Of a stretch of DNA of 64,000 nucleotides, positions 41,758 to 50,348 are shown one piece after another. Position numbers and translations under genes: made by a program. The stretch lies in contig NZ_CP119766.1 of assembly GCF_030378165.1 (NCBI RefSeq), forward strand, positions 5,766,001 to 5,830,000, written 5' to 3'. Within the stretch, counting starts at the first letter, position 1, and each line of letters begins with the position of its first letter. Origin of the DNA: Flavobacterium panacagri. Its GTDB lineage: Bacteria > Bacteroidota > Bacteroidia > Flavobacteriales > Flavobacteriaceae. The notes beneath the pieces are model-generated. The model saw only the letters and a list, made by a program, of their open reading frames with translations. It did no database searches and was not told the origin of the DNA.

Positions 41758-41784
41758 TTGATTCTTAATTTATCCTTAATTTTG
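41758..41784 (+). promoter_or_regulatory. Promoter of the GAF-domain gene
   Basis: TTG at 41758-41760, sixteen bases, then TAATTTTG at 41777-41784 (matches TAnnTTTG). The ATG at 41803 is 18 bases downstream. Confidence 0.62.
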
Positions 41785-41802
41785 CATTAAAAAATAAACA
41801 AG

Positions 41803-44172
41803 ATGGATATTCAATTTTTCAAAGAAAGTCCTTTCACTACGATAATATCATTTCATAAGCTAATTGAATCATTTGAAGAAATTGCCTTGTCTGACGTCGA
41901 TTATAGATCCAACTACGCTAAAGCTATTCTCAAACAAATTGAATTGATTCCAGAGCTTCGAACTGGAATTCAAGATTATTCGATTATTAAGGAGAATGAA
42001 GGTTTAATCAAAAATATCTTAGCCGATTTATTTCCTACTGCTTTAACCCAGAACGAAATAAAAGCTGTTACCATTCCCTTTCAAAATATCTCCTTTAATT
42101 ATACAGAGCGTTTTAAAAAAATTCTAAAAAACGCTGGAGATGAATTTTATATGGAAATTCGTGATTTTGATGATCATCAATTTTATGTAAATAACTGCTG
42201 TTTGATATTAGCGTACTATTATAATTATAATATTGATTTTAATAAACCTTTTTTCTACGATATTCCAGATGAGGAAGGTGTCGAAAAACACTATCGTATT
42301 TTGTACAATGCAGATTTCATGGAAATTACTCCAACTGACAGCTCTGTAGAATTAACACAACAAGATATCGATCAATTGATTGATAACTACAACGATATTG
42401 AGTTGTGGAAATCGAAATTTCCTCCGGGAAGCTGGATTTTAAAAGGTTTTGGAATTGTCTCTCTTTTTGATGCTACCACCGAAAGTGCAATTTCTACATT
42501 AAAGAGTAATCTTTTAAAACCAAATACAAAAAGCCTAGACTCTGATAATATTCTGGAAAACATTTTTAGATCTATTTTTAAAATTCCGAGTCTAAAAGTT
42601 GGTTTTATTATTTATAATCCTGAAGAAGAAAAGTTCATTAGACCTATTAAATTCGACAAACAAATCACAAGTTTTTTACTTCACACGGATCAGGAAGTAG
42701 ATTGTAAGAATGCTTTTTTTGGTTGTTCATTTGAAAACCTTCTCGATAAAAATGAGCCTTTTGTAATTTCAAATGTCAAAAAGTTTATCGAAGAATCAAC
42801 AAACAAACATTTAGGCGAACATTTATTAACACAAGGAATTCAGAGCTGTGTTTTTGCTCCAGTTACAAAAGATGGTCATTTATTAGGCGTAATTGAATTG
42901 GTTTCTGAAAATGCTAGAGATTTAAACAGTGTAAATGCTACAAAACTAGAATTGGTTCTTCCGTATTTAACGGATACCATTGATCGTTACAATACCGATA
43001 TGCAGCATCAGATTGAAGCGATTATTCAGCGAGAATATACTACGATTCATCCTAGCGTATATTGGAAGTTCAGGAAAGAATCTCAAAACTATTTCCAAAA
43101 TATAAACCATACAAAAGATTATATTTTTAAAGAAATTGTATTTAAGAATGTATTCCCACTTTATGGTCAGATTGATATAAAAGGTTCTTCTGAACACAGA
43201 AATGAAACTGTAAAAATTGATTTAAAAAGTCAGCTTTCTGCACTTTTGGAAATTTTCGATAATCAAGAAGCAAACTCAAATCTGGTTCTTCTGGAGCAAA
43301 GAAAATTTGAACTGGAATCATTGCGAAGCGAATTGGATTTTCCTTTAAAAGCGGATACAGAACAGCATATTCAGCGATATATAGAAGAAGAAATTCATCC
43401 GATACTTAAAAACACAAAAAGTAACCCTAAAAGCGAAAAATTAGAAAAACTCTACTTTGAAACTCTGGACGAAAAAACAGGAATGTTTTATCAGGAAAGA
43501 AAGAAATTTGACAATGCTATGTCAATCATTAATAAAAGACTGGCAACGGTTTTAGATAAAAAACAAGTGGAAGCACAGCAGATTTATCCGCATTATTATG
43601 AGCGTTTTAAAACAGATGGTGTAGAACACAATTTATATATCGGAGCTTCAATTTCGCCTACAAAACCATTTGACATTATGTATCTGCATAATCTTCGTTT
43701 ATGGCAATTGCAGACTTTGTGTGAAATGGAATTAGAACATCATCAATTGAAAGAATCGCTTCCATACGAATTGGATGTAACTTCTTTGATTTTGGTTTTC
43801 AGTTCGCCGCTTTCTATCCGTTTTAGAATGGATGAAAAACGTTTTGATGTTGATGGAACTTATAATGCGAGATATGAAGTCGTTAAAAAACGAATCGATA
43901 AATCGCATATTAAAGGAACAAGTGAAAGAATTACTGAAAAAGAGAAAATCACGATTGTATATTCTCAAAACAGCGAAGAAGCAGAATATTTAAAATACAT
44001 CAAATATTTACAGCATAAAAAAATTCTAGAACCGGCAATAGAACAATTTGAAGTTGAAGATCTTCAGGGAGTTTCTGGTTTAAGAGCCATTCGTGTAAAA
44101 GTGATTAATAACACTTCAAACTCTGCAGTAAAAAAGATAACTTATCAAGATTTATTAGATGAGCTCAACTAA
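41803..44172 (+). CDS. Large GAF-domain cytoplasmic protein, unknown function
   Basis: The 789-residue soluble protein has a GAF-like sensor module at about residues 245-400 (ILENIFRSIFKIPSLKVGFIIYNPEE, GIQSCVFAPVTKDGHLLGVIELVSENARDLNSVNATKLELVLPYL). A long helical N-terminal region precedes it, and a 390-residue C-terminal region without a recognised output domain follows. The ending KITYQDLLDELN is at the tip of a hairpin terminator. There is no kinase or cyclase motif. It is conserved in my memory of Flavobacterium genomes as a single-copy gene next to an HD/PycTM gene, but a role is unknown. Confidence 0.78.
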   Translation: MDIQFFKESPFTTIISFHKLIESFEEIALSDVDYRSNYAKAILKQIELIPELRTGIQDYSIIKENEGLIKNILADLFPTALTQNEIKAVTIPFQNISFNYTERFKKILKNAGDEFYMEIRDFDDHQFYVNNCCLILAYYYNYNIDFNKPFFYDIPDEEGVEKHYRILYNADFMEITPTDSSVELTQQDIDQLIDNYNDIELWKSKFPPGSWILKGFGIVSLFDATTESAISTLKSNLLKPNTKSLDSDNILENIFRSIFKIPSLKVGFIIYNPEEEKFIRPIKFDKQITSFLLHTDQEVDCKNAFFGCSFENLLDKNEPFVISNVKKFIEESTNKHLGEHLLTQGIQSCVFAPVTKDGHLLGVIELVSENARDLNSVNATKLELVLPYLTDTIDRYNTDMQHQIEAIIQREYTTIHPSVYWKFRKESQNYFQNINHTKDYIFKEIVFKNVFPLYGQIDIKGSSEHRNETVKIDLKSQLSALLEIFDNQEANSNLVLLEQRKFELESLRSELDFPLKADTEQHIQRYIEEEIHPILKNTKSNPKSEKLEKLYFETLDEKTGMFYQERKKFDNAMSIINKRLATVLDKKQVEAQQIYPHYYERFKTDGVEHNLYIGASISPTKPFDIMYLHNLRLWQLQTLCEMELEHHQLKESLPYELDVTSLILVFSSPLSIRFRMDEKRFDVDGTYNARYEVVKKRIDKSHIKGTSERITEKEKITIVYSQNSEEAEYLKYIKYLQHKKILEPAIEQFEVEDLQGVSGLRAIRVKVINNTSNSAVKKITYQDLLDELN

Positions 44173-44189
44173 AAGTTGGGCTTTTTTTT
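44162..44189 (+). terminator. Terminator overlapping the GAF gene stop
   Basis: AGCTCAACT (44162-44170) and AGTTGGGCT (44174-44182) pair around the AAA of the stop codon TAA (one G-T wobble), followed by eight Ts. The hairpin includes the last codons. Confidence 0.85.
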
Positions 44190-44206
44190 ATGGAACGCGG
44201 ATGAAA

Positions 44207-44307
44207 CTGATTCGCTATCGCGAAGACGCGGATGAACGCAGATTTTATTTTGATGAATTGATAATTAAAAATCCGTTTTTATCCGCGTCTTCGCGATAGC
44301 GAATCAG
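44207..44307. repeat. GC-rich inverted repeat with perfect 27-bp arms
   Basis: The arm at 44207-44233 (beginning CTGATTCGCTATCGCGAAG and ending GCGGAT) is exactly complementary to 44281-44307 across a 47-base AT-rich loop. Each arm contains the smaller palindrome TTCGCTATCGCGAA. GC content is far above the surroundings. It lies between the convergent GAF and HD-PycTM genes. Confidence 0.93.
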
Positions 44308-44326
44308 TAAAATCTGTGTCCAAATT

Positions 44327-45505
44327 TTAAATCGATTTAAAAGCAATTACGAACGAGATAACCGTAATAATCAACCCGAACATAAAGAAGTTGTAAGCAA
44401 TACGCAGTAAATTGTACTTTCGTTGTAAAACCAATCCCAGATAATACAAATCTTTTATCATGGTTGAATACAGATAATCTCGGTCTTTCATCATTTCATT
44501 CATGGCCCAGTCATAATCTTCCAAAGGCATTTTATAAAAATTTCCAAAGAACATTAAATTTACTTTTTTGGCTTCAACATCTTCTCGTGTAAAAAATCCA
44601 GATGTCACTTTGGGTCTTGTAGAAAGAATCGCAAAAATAATTGTAATTACACTTGACATCAGCATGATGAAAGTTGGGACAACCAAATGTGCATTTTTAG
44701 GACTATCTAACTTTGGAATAATAGAAGATAAAGCTATTGAAATAATAATAGCATTTACTGATAATAAAATATTGGCTTTGCTGTCGGCAATGCCACTTAA
44801 GCGAGTATGATTTCCAAGCGTAACACGAAACAGAGTATCGATGCCGCGATCTGGTTTTTCTACTTTTTCTTTCTTTTTATTTTCTTCTTCAATTGCTGCG
44901 GCCGCTTTTAACTCTTGTTTATTGATTTTCTTCTGAATCAAAAGCAGATTTTTTTCTTTTAATGGCTGCCATTTTCTAAGAGCATAATCGGTGTAAAAGC
45001 GATGTTTGTTTAGTAAAAAGTTTAAGTTTTCTCTTGTCCATTCCGAATTGGAGAAACTTACAATTCCTGTGTTTTTTAATTCCAAACGCAATAATTCGCA
45101 GGTTGTAGTGTATTCTTCTCCCATTAAATGAGCATAATCGGCATCTCTGATTATCTTTTCTAAATGCGTTTTAGGTTCATATTCTTTAACTGTTGCTAGA
45201 ATCAAACTTGAAACCAATGCAATAAACTCTTCCGATTTACCTTTTTCGCGTAAAAAATCAGCAGCTATTTTAACACTCGCTTTTTCATGATTTTCATAAC
45301 CTTCTACATATCCTGCATCATGAAACCAAGCAGCAACCAAAAGCGCTTCCTTATCATCATCTTTAACATCCTCTTTTTTACAGAGTTCTTTTACCGCAGT
45401 AACTACAGTGAAAGTATGGTTAAAATTATGATAAGAATATAAATTAGAAAGTTTATCTTTGAGTAAATTACTGACGAAATCCTCGGATTGTTCTATTAGA
45501 TTCAT
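44327..45505 (-). CDS. HD phosphohydrolase fused to a Pycsar-effector-like membrane domain (PycTM)
   Basis: A 392-residue protein. The N-terminal HD domain (about 1-160) has YHNFNHTF (His26/His30), the FHDAGY pair at 62-63, His73 and RDADYAHL. After a charged coiled linker (about 195-220), the C-terminal half (about 232-392) begins LSGIADSKANILLSVNAIIISI and has four membrane segments, with LSTRPKV after the second. It matches the Pycsar effector transmembrane family (DUF5706/PF18967). No cyclase gene is nearby. The HD part may hydrolyse a cyclic nucleotide. It is divergent from the phosphoesterase gene with 26 bp between starts. Confidence 0.85.
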   Translation of the reverse strand: MNLIEQSEDFVSNLLKDKLSNLYSYHNFNHTFTVVTAVKELCKKEDVKDDDKEALLVAAWFHDAGYVEGYENHEKASVKIAADFLREKGKSEEFIALVSSLILATVKEYEPKTHLEKIIRDADYAHLMGEEYTTTCELLRLELKNTGIVSFSNSEWTRENLNFLLNKHRFYTDYALRKWQPLKEKNLLLIQKKINKQELKAAAAIEEENKKKEKVEKPDRGIDTLFRVTLGNHTRLSGIADSKANILLSVNAIIISIALSSIIPKLDSPKNAHLVVPTFIMLMSSVITIIFAILSTRPKVTSGFFTREDVEAKKVNLMFFGNFYKMPLEDYDWAMNEMMKDRDYLYSTMIKDLYYLGLVLQRKYNLLRIAYNFFMFGLIITVISFVIAFKSI

Positions 45506-45531
45506 AAAGAATATTTTTATACCACTAAATT

Positions 45532-48500
45532 ATGAAATTGTTTTTGGATAATCATTTTATTGCCAAAATTAAAACTGGAACGGTTACTTTATTGCTGCTT
45601 TCCCTCGTTTATTCTTGTGCAACTCACAAGCCCCAATACGGAAAAAATGTAAGTTCTATCGAGAATGAAAACGCAACCGATACCATAAAAATTGACCATA
45701 CGTTTTTTCTTGTAGGAGATGCTGGAAATGCTGACGAAGAACAGGCACAGCAAACACTCGAACTTTTACATCAAAGACTGAAAAAAGCGAGTAAAAAATC
45801 TACTTTGCTTTTCTTAGGAGACAATATCTATCCGAAAGGTTTTCCAAGTGATAAAAAGTCTGGAGATAAGGCTTTAGCCGAAACCAAACTGAAAAATCAA
45901 TTAAAGCTGGCAGATGGTTACAGAGGAAAAACTATTTTTATTCCCGGCAATCACGATTGGTACAGCGGTATTAAAGGCCTAGAATTACAAGCTGATTTTG
46001 TGACCAAACGTTTAAACGACAAGAAAGCATTTCTTCCAAGAAAATCATGTCCAATAGAAGATGTCAAAATTGATAGTATTACAACGTTAATAACTATTGA
46101 TAGCGAATGGTTTCTAGAAGATTGGGACGATCATCCAACAATTAACGATAATTGCGAAATTAAAACAAGAGAAGCTTTTTTTGAAGAACTAGAAGGCCTT
46201 TTAAACAAAAATCAGGAAAAAACGGTTGTTTTGGCAATTCATCATCCTTTGTTGAGCAACGGAACTCACGGTGGACAATTTTCACTGGAAAAACAATTAT
46301 TTCCATTAGAGAAAAAAATTCCGCTACCTGTCATTGGATCTTTTATTAATTTATTGAGAAAAACTTCCGGTGTTAGTCCGCAGGATATTCAAAATAAACA
46401 ATATACAATTTATGCCAAGCGAATTAAAACGCTTTTGCAAAAGCAAAAAAATGTAATTGTAGTTTCGGGTCACGATCATAATCTGCAATATATCAGCAAT
46501 GAAAATATTCAGCAAATTATTAGTGGTGCGGGATCTAAATCTGAAGCGGCGAGAGCTATAAACGAAAATGATTTTTCGTACGGAGGAAATGGTTACGCTA
46601 CTTTAACTCTTTTTAAAAGTGGCGATGCTAAAGTTTCTTTCTATGGAAATGAAAATAATAAAGAAAAACTGCTTTTTGAACGCGAAATTATAAAAGCCAA
46701 AGAAATTAACTGGGCTTCGGATCTTTCGAATAAATTTCCATCCAAAATTACCACTTCTATCTATTCGCCAAAAATGACGGATAAAAGCTGGTTTCATAGT
46801 TTTTTATTCGGAAAACATTACAGAAAATATTACAGTATGCCAATTGAGGCCACTGTAGCAACTGTTGATACTTTAAAAGGAGGTTTGAAGCCTATTCGCG
46901 AAGGTGGAGGACATCAGTCTGTCTCTTTGAGAATGTCAGATCCAAAAGGTCGTGAATTTGTCATGCGAGGCATGAAAAAAAGTGCGACAGTATTTTTACA
47001 ATCTGTTGCTTTTAAAGATCAATATGTAGTAAATGATTTTGAAGATACGTATGCCGAAAGTTTTTTATTTGATTTTTACACCACTTCTCATCCATACGCT
47101 CCTTATGCAATTGACGGTATGTCCAACAAAATTGGATTACTGCACACCAATCCGATTTTATATTATATTCCGAGACAAAATGGTCTGGGCGAATTTAATG
47201 CAGGTTTTGGAGATCAGTTGTATATGATTGAAGAAAGACCAGCTGATAATCATTTAGATGGAAAAAACTTCGGAAATCCAAGTAATATTATTGGAACTGA
47301 TGATGTCATGCTGAATCTTCATAAAGATGAAAAATATTCGGTTGACGAAAAAGAATACATAAAAGCCCGTTTGTTTGATATTTTAATTGGCGACTGGGAC
47401 AGACATAGTGATCAATGGCGTTGGGCCGAATTTAAAAAGGACGGAAAAGTAATTTATAAACCAATTCCGCGAGATCGCGATCAGGCTTTTGTAAAATATG
47501 ATGGTGCTTTGCTTTCTATTTTAATGAATATCCCGGCATTGCGACACATGAGAACTTTTAAGGATAAAATTGGCAACGTTAAATGGCTGAGCAGAGAACC
47601 TTATCCTCAGGATTTGGCTTTCTTAAAAACGGCTGACCAAAAAGACTGGATTGAGCAGGCAAAATATATTCAGGACAATTTATCGGATGCTGATATTGAA
47701 AAGTCTTTTAAAAATATGCCTAAAGAAGTTCAGGATGAAACGGTTGACGAAATTATCCGAAAACTAAAAAACAGAAAAAGAGAGCTTCAGAAATATGCTG
47801 CCATTTATGCTGATGTTTTAAGCAGAACTGTTATGATTGCCGGAACAGATAAAAAAGACAAATTTGTTTTGAATCATAATGCAAAGAAAAGCATTGAAAT
47901 TCAAGTTTTCAGATCGAAAAAAGAAGGCGACGAATTACAATACACTAAAACCGTTACCGATGCCAAAACTAAAAATTTATGGATTTACGGTTTAGATGAT
48001 AATGATACTTTTGAAGTGAAAGGAAATTATAAATCGAATATTAAAATTCGTTTAATTGGCGGTCAGAACAACGATACTTACAATATTGAAAATGGAAGAA
48101 AGGTTATTGTTTACGATTTTAAATCAAAAGAAAACACCTATAATTTAGATTCTAAAACCCAAACACAGTTAACAGACGATTACGATGTTAACTTATACAA
48201 CTATGAAAAACCGAAATACAATGTAGTTTCTGGTCTTCCAAATATTGGTTTTAACCCTGATGATGGTGTAAAAGTGGGCATCAATTTAAATTACACGGTT
48301 AATAATTTTAAACAGAATCCGTACACGCAAAGACATGTTTTAAATGCTTTTTATTATTTCGCAACAGGCGGTTTAGAGTTTAACTATGCGGCGCATTTCC
48401 CTGGATTACTTGGAAAATGGGTTATTGATGTGGAATCACTTTATACGACTCCAAATTTTGCCATGAATTATTTTGGCTACGGAAATGAGTCTAAATATGA

Positions 48501-49263
48501 TGATGATTTAAGTTTGGATTACAATCGCGTCCGTATTAGAAAATTTAATGCTTCGGGAGCCATCAGACATGTTGGAAGATATGGAAGTGAATTCAGCGTT
48601 CAGCCTATATTCCAGAGAATGACGGTTGAAGAGACTGAGAATCGTTTTATTAATCTTCCAAATATTGTAAATCCAGATGTTTTTAACACTCAGAATTATG
48701 GAAGTTTGAAAGTGAAATATCTTTTCAAAAATTCTGATTTTGCTGCGAAACCAACTTTAGGAATGTATTTTATGATTGCCGGAACCTGGACAACTAATCT
48801 GGATGAAACCAATAAAAACTTTCCAACTCTAGAAAGTGCTTTAGGATTTACACATAAAATTGACAAAACTGGTAAACTTGTTTTAGCAAGTTATTTGAAA
48901 GGAAAAGCCATTTTCAATAATAATTATGAATTCTATCAAGGAGCGGCTCTAGGAGGCGATACCGATTTACGCGGATTTAGAAATGAACGCTTTTTAGGAA
49001 GTTCGTATTTCTCTCAAAGTTCCGATTTACGTTTAAGCATCGGCCGAATCCGAAAAACTATTGCTCCTTTTACTTACGGAATTCTAGGTGGTTTTGACTA
49101 CGGACGGGTTTGGCTTGATGGCGAAAATTCTAAAAAATGGCATCACGATTACGGTGGAGGACTTTGGTTAAATGCAATTAATGTTTTAACTGCCAGAATA
49201 TCATATTTTAAATCTCCTGACGAAATTGGAAGGGTTATTTTTGGAGCGGCATATAGCTTTTAA
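45532..49263 (+). CDS. Lipoprotein with calcineurin-like phosphoesterase, kinase-like and Omp85-like barrel domains
   Basis: A 1243-residue protein. A lipoprotein-like signal ends LVYSC (Cys about 29). A phosphoesterase domain follows with GDAGNAD (62-68), GDNIY (96-100), GNHDWY (139-144) and GHDHN (313-317). The middle (about 455-665) has features like a Fam20C/HipA/CotH-type kinase: a glycine-rich EGGGHQSVSLR at 457-467, FVMRGMKK at 476-483, ILIGDWDRHSDQW at 617-629 and PIPRDRDQAF at 644-653. The last 340 residues form a barrel of the Omp85/surface antigen type (GGDTDLRGFRNERFLGSS; terminal AYSF). It should be in the outer membrane. The kinase assignment is my inference. Confidence 0.82.
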   Translation: MKLFLDNHFIAKIKTGTVTLLLLSLVYSCATHKPQYGKNVSSIENENATDTIKIDHTFFLVGDAGNADEEQAQQTLELLHQRLKKASKKSTLLFLGDNIYPKGFPSDKKSGDKALAETKLKNQLKLADGYRGKTIFIPGNHDWYSGIKGLELQADFVTKRLNDKKAFLPRKSCPIEDVKIDSITTLITIDSEWFLEDWDDHPTINDNCEIKTREAFFEELEGLLNKNQEKTVVLAIHHPLLSNGTHGGQFSLEKQLFPLEKKIPLPVIGSFINLLRKTSGVSPQDIQNKQYTIYAKRIKTLLQKQKNVIVVSGHDHNLQYISNENIQQIISGAGSKSEAARAINENDFSYGGNGYATLTLFKSGDAKVSFYGNENNKEKLLFEREIIKAKEINWASDLSNKFPSKITTSIYSPKMTDKSWFHSFLFGKHYRKYYSMPIEATVATVDTLKGGLKPIREGGGHQSVSLRMSDPKGREFVMRGMKKSATVFLQSVAFKDQYVVNDFEDTYAESFLFDFYTTSHPYAPYAIDGMSNKIGLLHTNPILYYIPRQNGLGEFNAGFGDQLYMIEERPADNHLDGKNFGNPSNIIGTDDVMLNLHKDEKYSVDEKEYIKARLFDILIGDWDRHSDQWRWAEFKKDGKVIYKPIPRDRDQAFVKYDGALLSILMNIPALRHMRTFKDKIGNVKWLSREPYPQDLAFLKTADQKDWIEQAKYIQDNLSDADIEKSFKNMPKEVQDETVDEIIRKLKNRKRELQKYAAIYADVLSRTVMIAGTDKKDKFVLNHNAKKSIEIQVFRSKKEGDELQYTKTVTDAKTKNLWIYGLDDNDTFEVKGNYKSNIKIRLIGGQNNDTYNIENGRKVIVYDFKSKENTYNLDSKTQTQLTDDYDVNLYNYEKPKYNVVSGLPNIGFNPDDGVKVGINLNYTVNNFKQNPYTQRHVLNAFYYFATGGLEFNYAAHFPGLLGKWVIDVESLYTTPNFAMNYFGYGNESKYDDDLSLDYNRVRIRKFNASGAIRHVGRYGSEFSVQPIFQRMTVEETENRFINLPNIVNPDVFNTQNYGSLKVKYLFKNSDFAAKPTLGMYFMIAGTWTTNLDETNKNFPTLESALGFTHKIDKTGKLVLASYLKGKAIFNNNYEFYQGAALGGDTDLRGFRNERFLGSSYFSQSSDLRLSIGRIRKTIAPFTYGILGGFDYGRVWLDGENSKKWHHDYGGGLWLNAINVLTARISYFKSPDEIGRVIFGAAYSF

Positions 49264-49266
49264 AAA

Positions 49267-49401
49267 AGGTGCTAAGATACTAAGGTTCTAAGGTTTTCTT
49301 AGATAGCGATAAAAAAGCCACGAATTCACGGATTTTAATTACAAATAATTCGTGAATTCGTGGCTAACTTTTTTCTTAGAAACTTAGCATCTCAGAACCT
49401 T
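49267..49401. repeat. Nested inverted repeat: TTAGnnnC arms around a GCCACGAATTCACG hairpin
   Basis: The outer arms GGTGCTAAGATACTAAGG (49268-49285) and AGAAACTTAGCATCTCAGAA (49379-49398) pair imperfectly. The inner arms GCCACGAATTCACG (49317-49330) and CGTGAATTCGTGGC (49351-49364) are perfect. It lies between convergent genes and could end both transcripts. Confidence 0.88.
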
Positions 49402-50257
49402 AAAGTCTAAACTCATACACATTCCCTCCTATTTTATCGGCTTTTTCATCGGCGATTAACAGGGTGTTGTTGTCTTTGAAAACGATGGCTTCTTTTTGAG
49501 AAAAATGATTTAGTTCTATTTGGGTTTGAGTTCCTTTATGAAATAAATCTCCTTTGAATCCTTTAAACAAAAGAACTTTGTCGTGACTTAACAAAGCTAC
49601 TTTTTTTCCGTCAGGACTTATTGTCGCACTCGTTAACACACAATGATTATAATTGTTACAGGTTTTAAACTCTCCTATTTTCATTGCTTTCTGAGTTCCA
49701 GAAGCATTTTTTATTTTGTAGATAAAAGCAGTTCCATCAAAACCTTTGCTTCTGTTTTTTGTAAAAAGGTAGAAATAACCGTTGTGTTCAAAGAAACTTT
49801 CTACATCGTAAAATAGTTCTTTTTTCTTTGGCGGAAATTCTTTTTGTTCCGGATACGAAAATGAAATTTTATATTCGGCGGAAGCCAAATCTTTATTTAA
49901 TTGACTTTTTGCTACTTTATAAATGCACAGATCTCTACGTTCGTTATCGTTATTTCCGAAATCGCCAATGTAAATATTTCCAGCTTTATCTTTTGTAATG
50001 TCTTCCCAATCTACATTTTTGGCATTTGAAATCGTAATCGTTTTTTCTATTTTACCTTTAGAATTTAAAGCATAGATAGCATTTTTATTACCGCTGTCTT
50101 CTAAGGTATAAAGCAGATTGTTCTCAGGAAAATACGTTATTCCTGAAACTTCTTTTAATTTCTTTGGAAGCGAATAAAGCACTTTTAAATCATTCCCGGA
50201 CTGCTGTTTGCAAGCCAATAAAACTATTGAAACGGCTATTAAAAAAGATTTTTTCAT
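49400..50257 (-). CDS. Lipoprotein, SdiA-regulated/beta-propeller-like
   Basis: A 285-residue protein with a lipoprotein signal ending LLAC (Cys about 16). The mature domain has repeated blade-like strands typical of the SdiA-regulated-type propeller in Bacteroidota: LPKKLKEVSGITYFPENNLLYTLEDSGN (about 31-58), NVDWEDITKDKAGNIYIGDFGNN, YDVESFFEHNGYFYLFTKN and ISPDGKKVALLSHDKVLLF. It is convergent with the phosphoesterase gene, with an inverted repeat between them. Function unknown. Confidence 0.78.
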   Translation of the reverse strand: MKKSFLIAVSIVLLACKQQSGNDLKVLYSLPKKLKEVSGITYFPENNLLYTLEDSGNKNAIYALNSKGKIEKTITISNAKNVDWEDITKDKAGNIYIGDFGNNDNERRDLCIYKVAKSQLNKDLASAEYKISFSYPEQKEFPPKKKELFYDVESFFEHNGYFYLFTKNRSKGFDGTAFIYKIKNASGTQKAMKIGEFKTCNNYNHCVLTSATISPDGKKVALLSHDKVLLFKGFKGDLFHKGTQTQIELNHFSQKEAIVFKDNNTLLIADEKADKIGGNVYEFRL

Positions 50258-50274
50258 AAGATTATAATTTTGTA

Positions 50275-50340
50275 AACCATATAAGTCATATAAGTAAATT
50301 TAAGAAGCAGACTTCATGAACTTATATGATTTATATGGTT
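50275..50340. repeat. AACCATATAAGTCATATAAG inverted repeat
   Basis: The arm 50275-50295 (beginning AACCATATAAGTCATATAAG) and its complement at 50320-50340 differ at one position in 21, with a 24-base loop that itself contains GAAGCAGACTTC. It is a word set not seen elsewhere in the window. It lies between the two minus-strand genes at 49400 and 50349. Confidence 0.85.
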
Positions 50341-50348
50341 CAACCCTT

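Noticed and set aside
44327..45505. A complete Pycsar defence system
   Set aside because: No pyrimidine cyclase is adjacent. The gene sits among core-looking genes without mobile-element signs.
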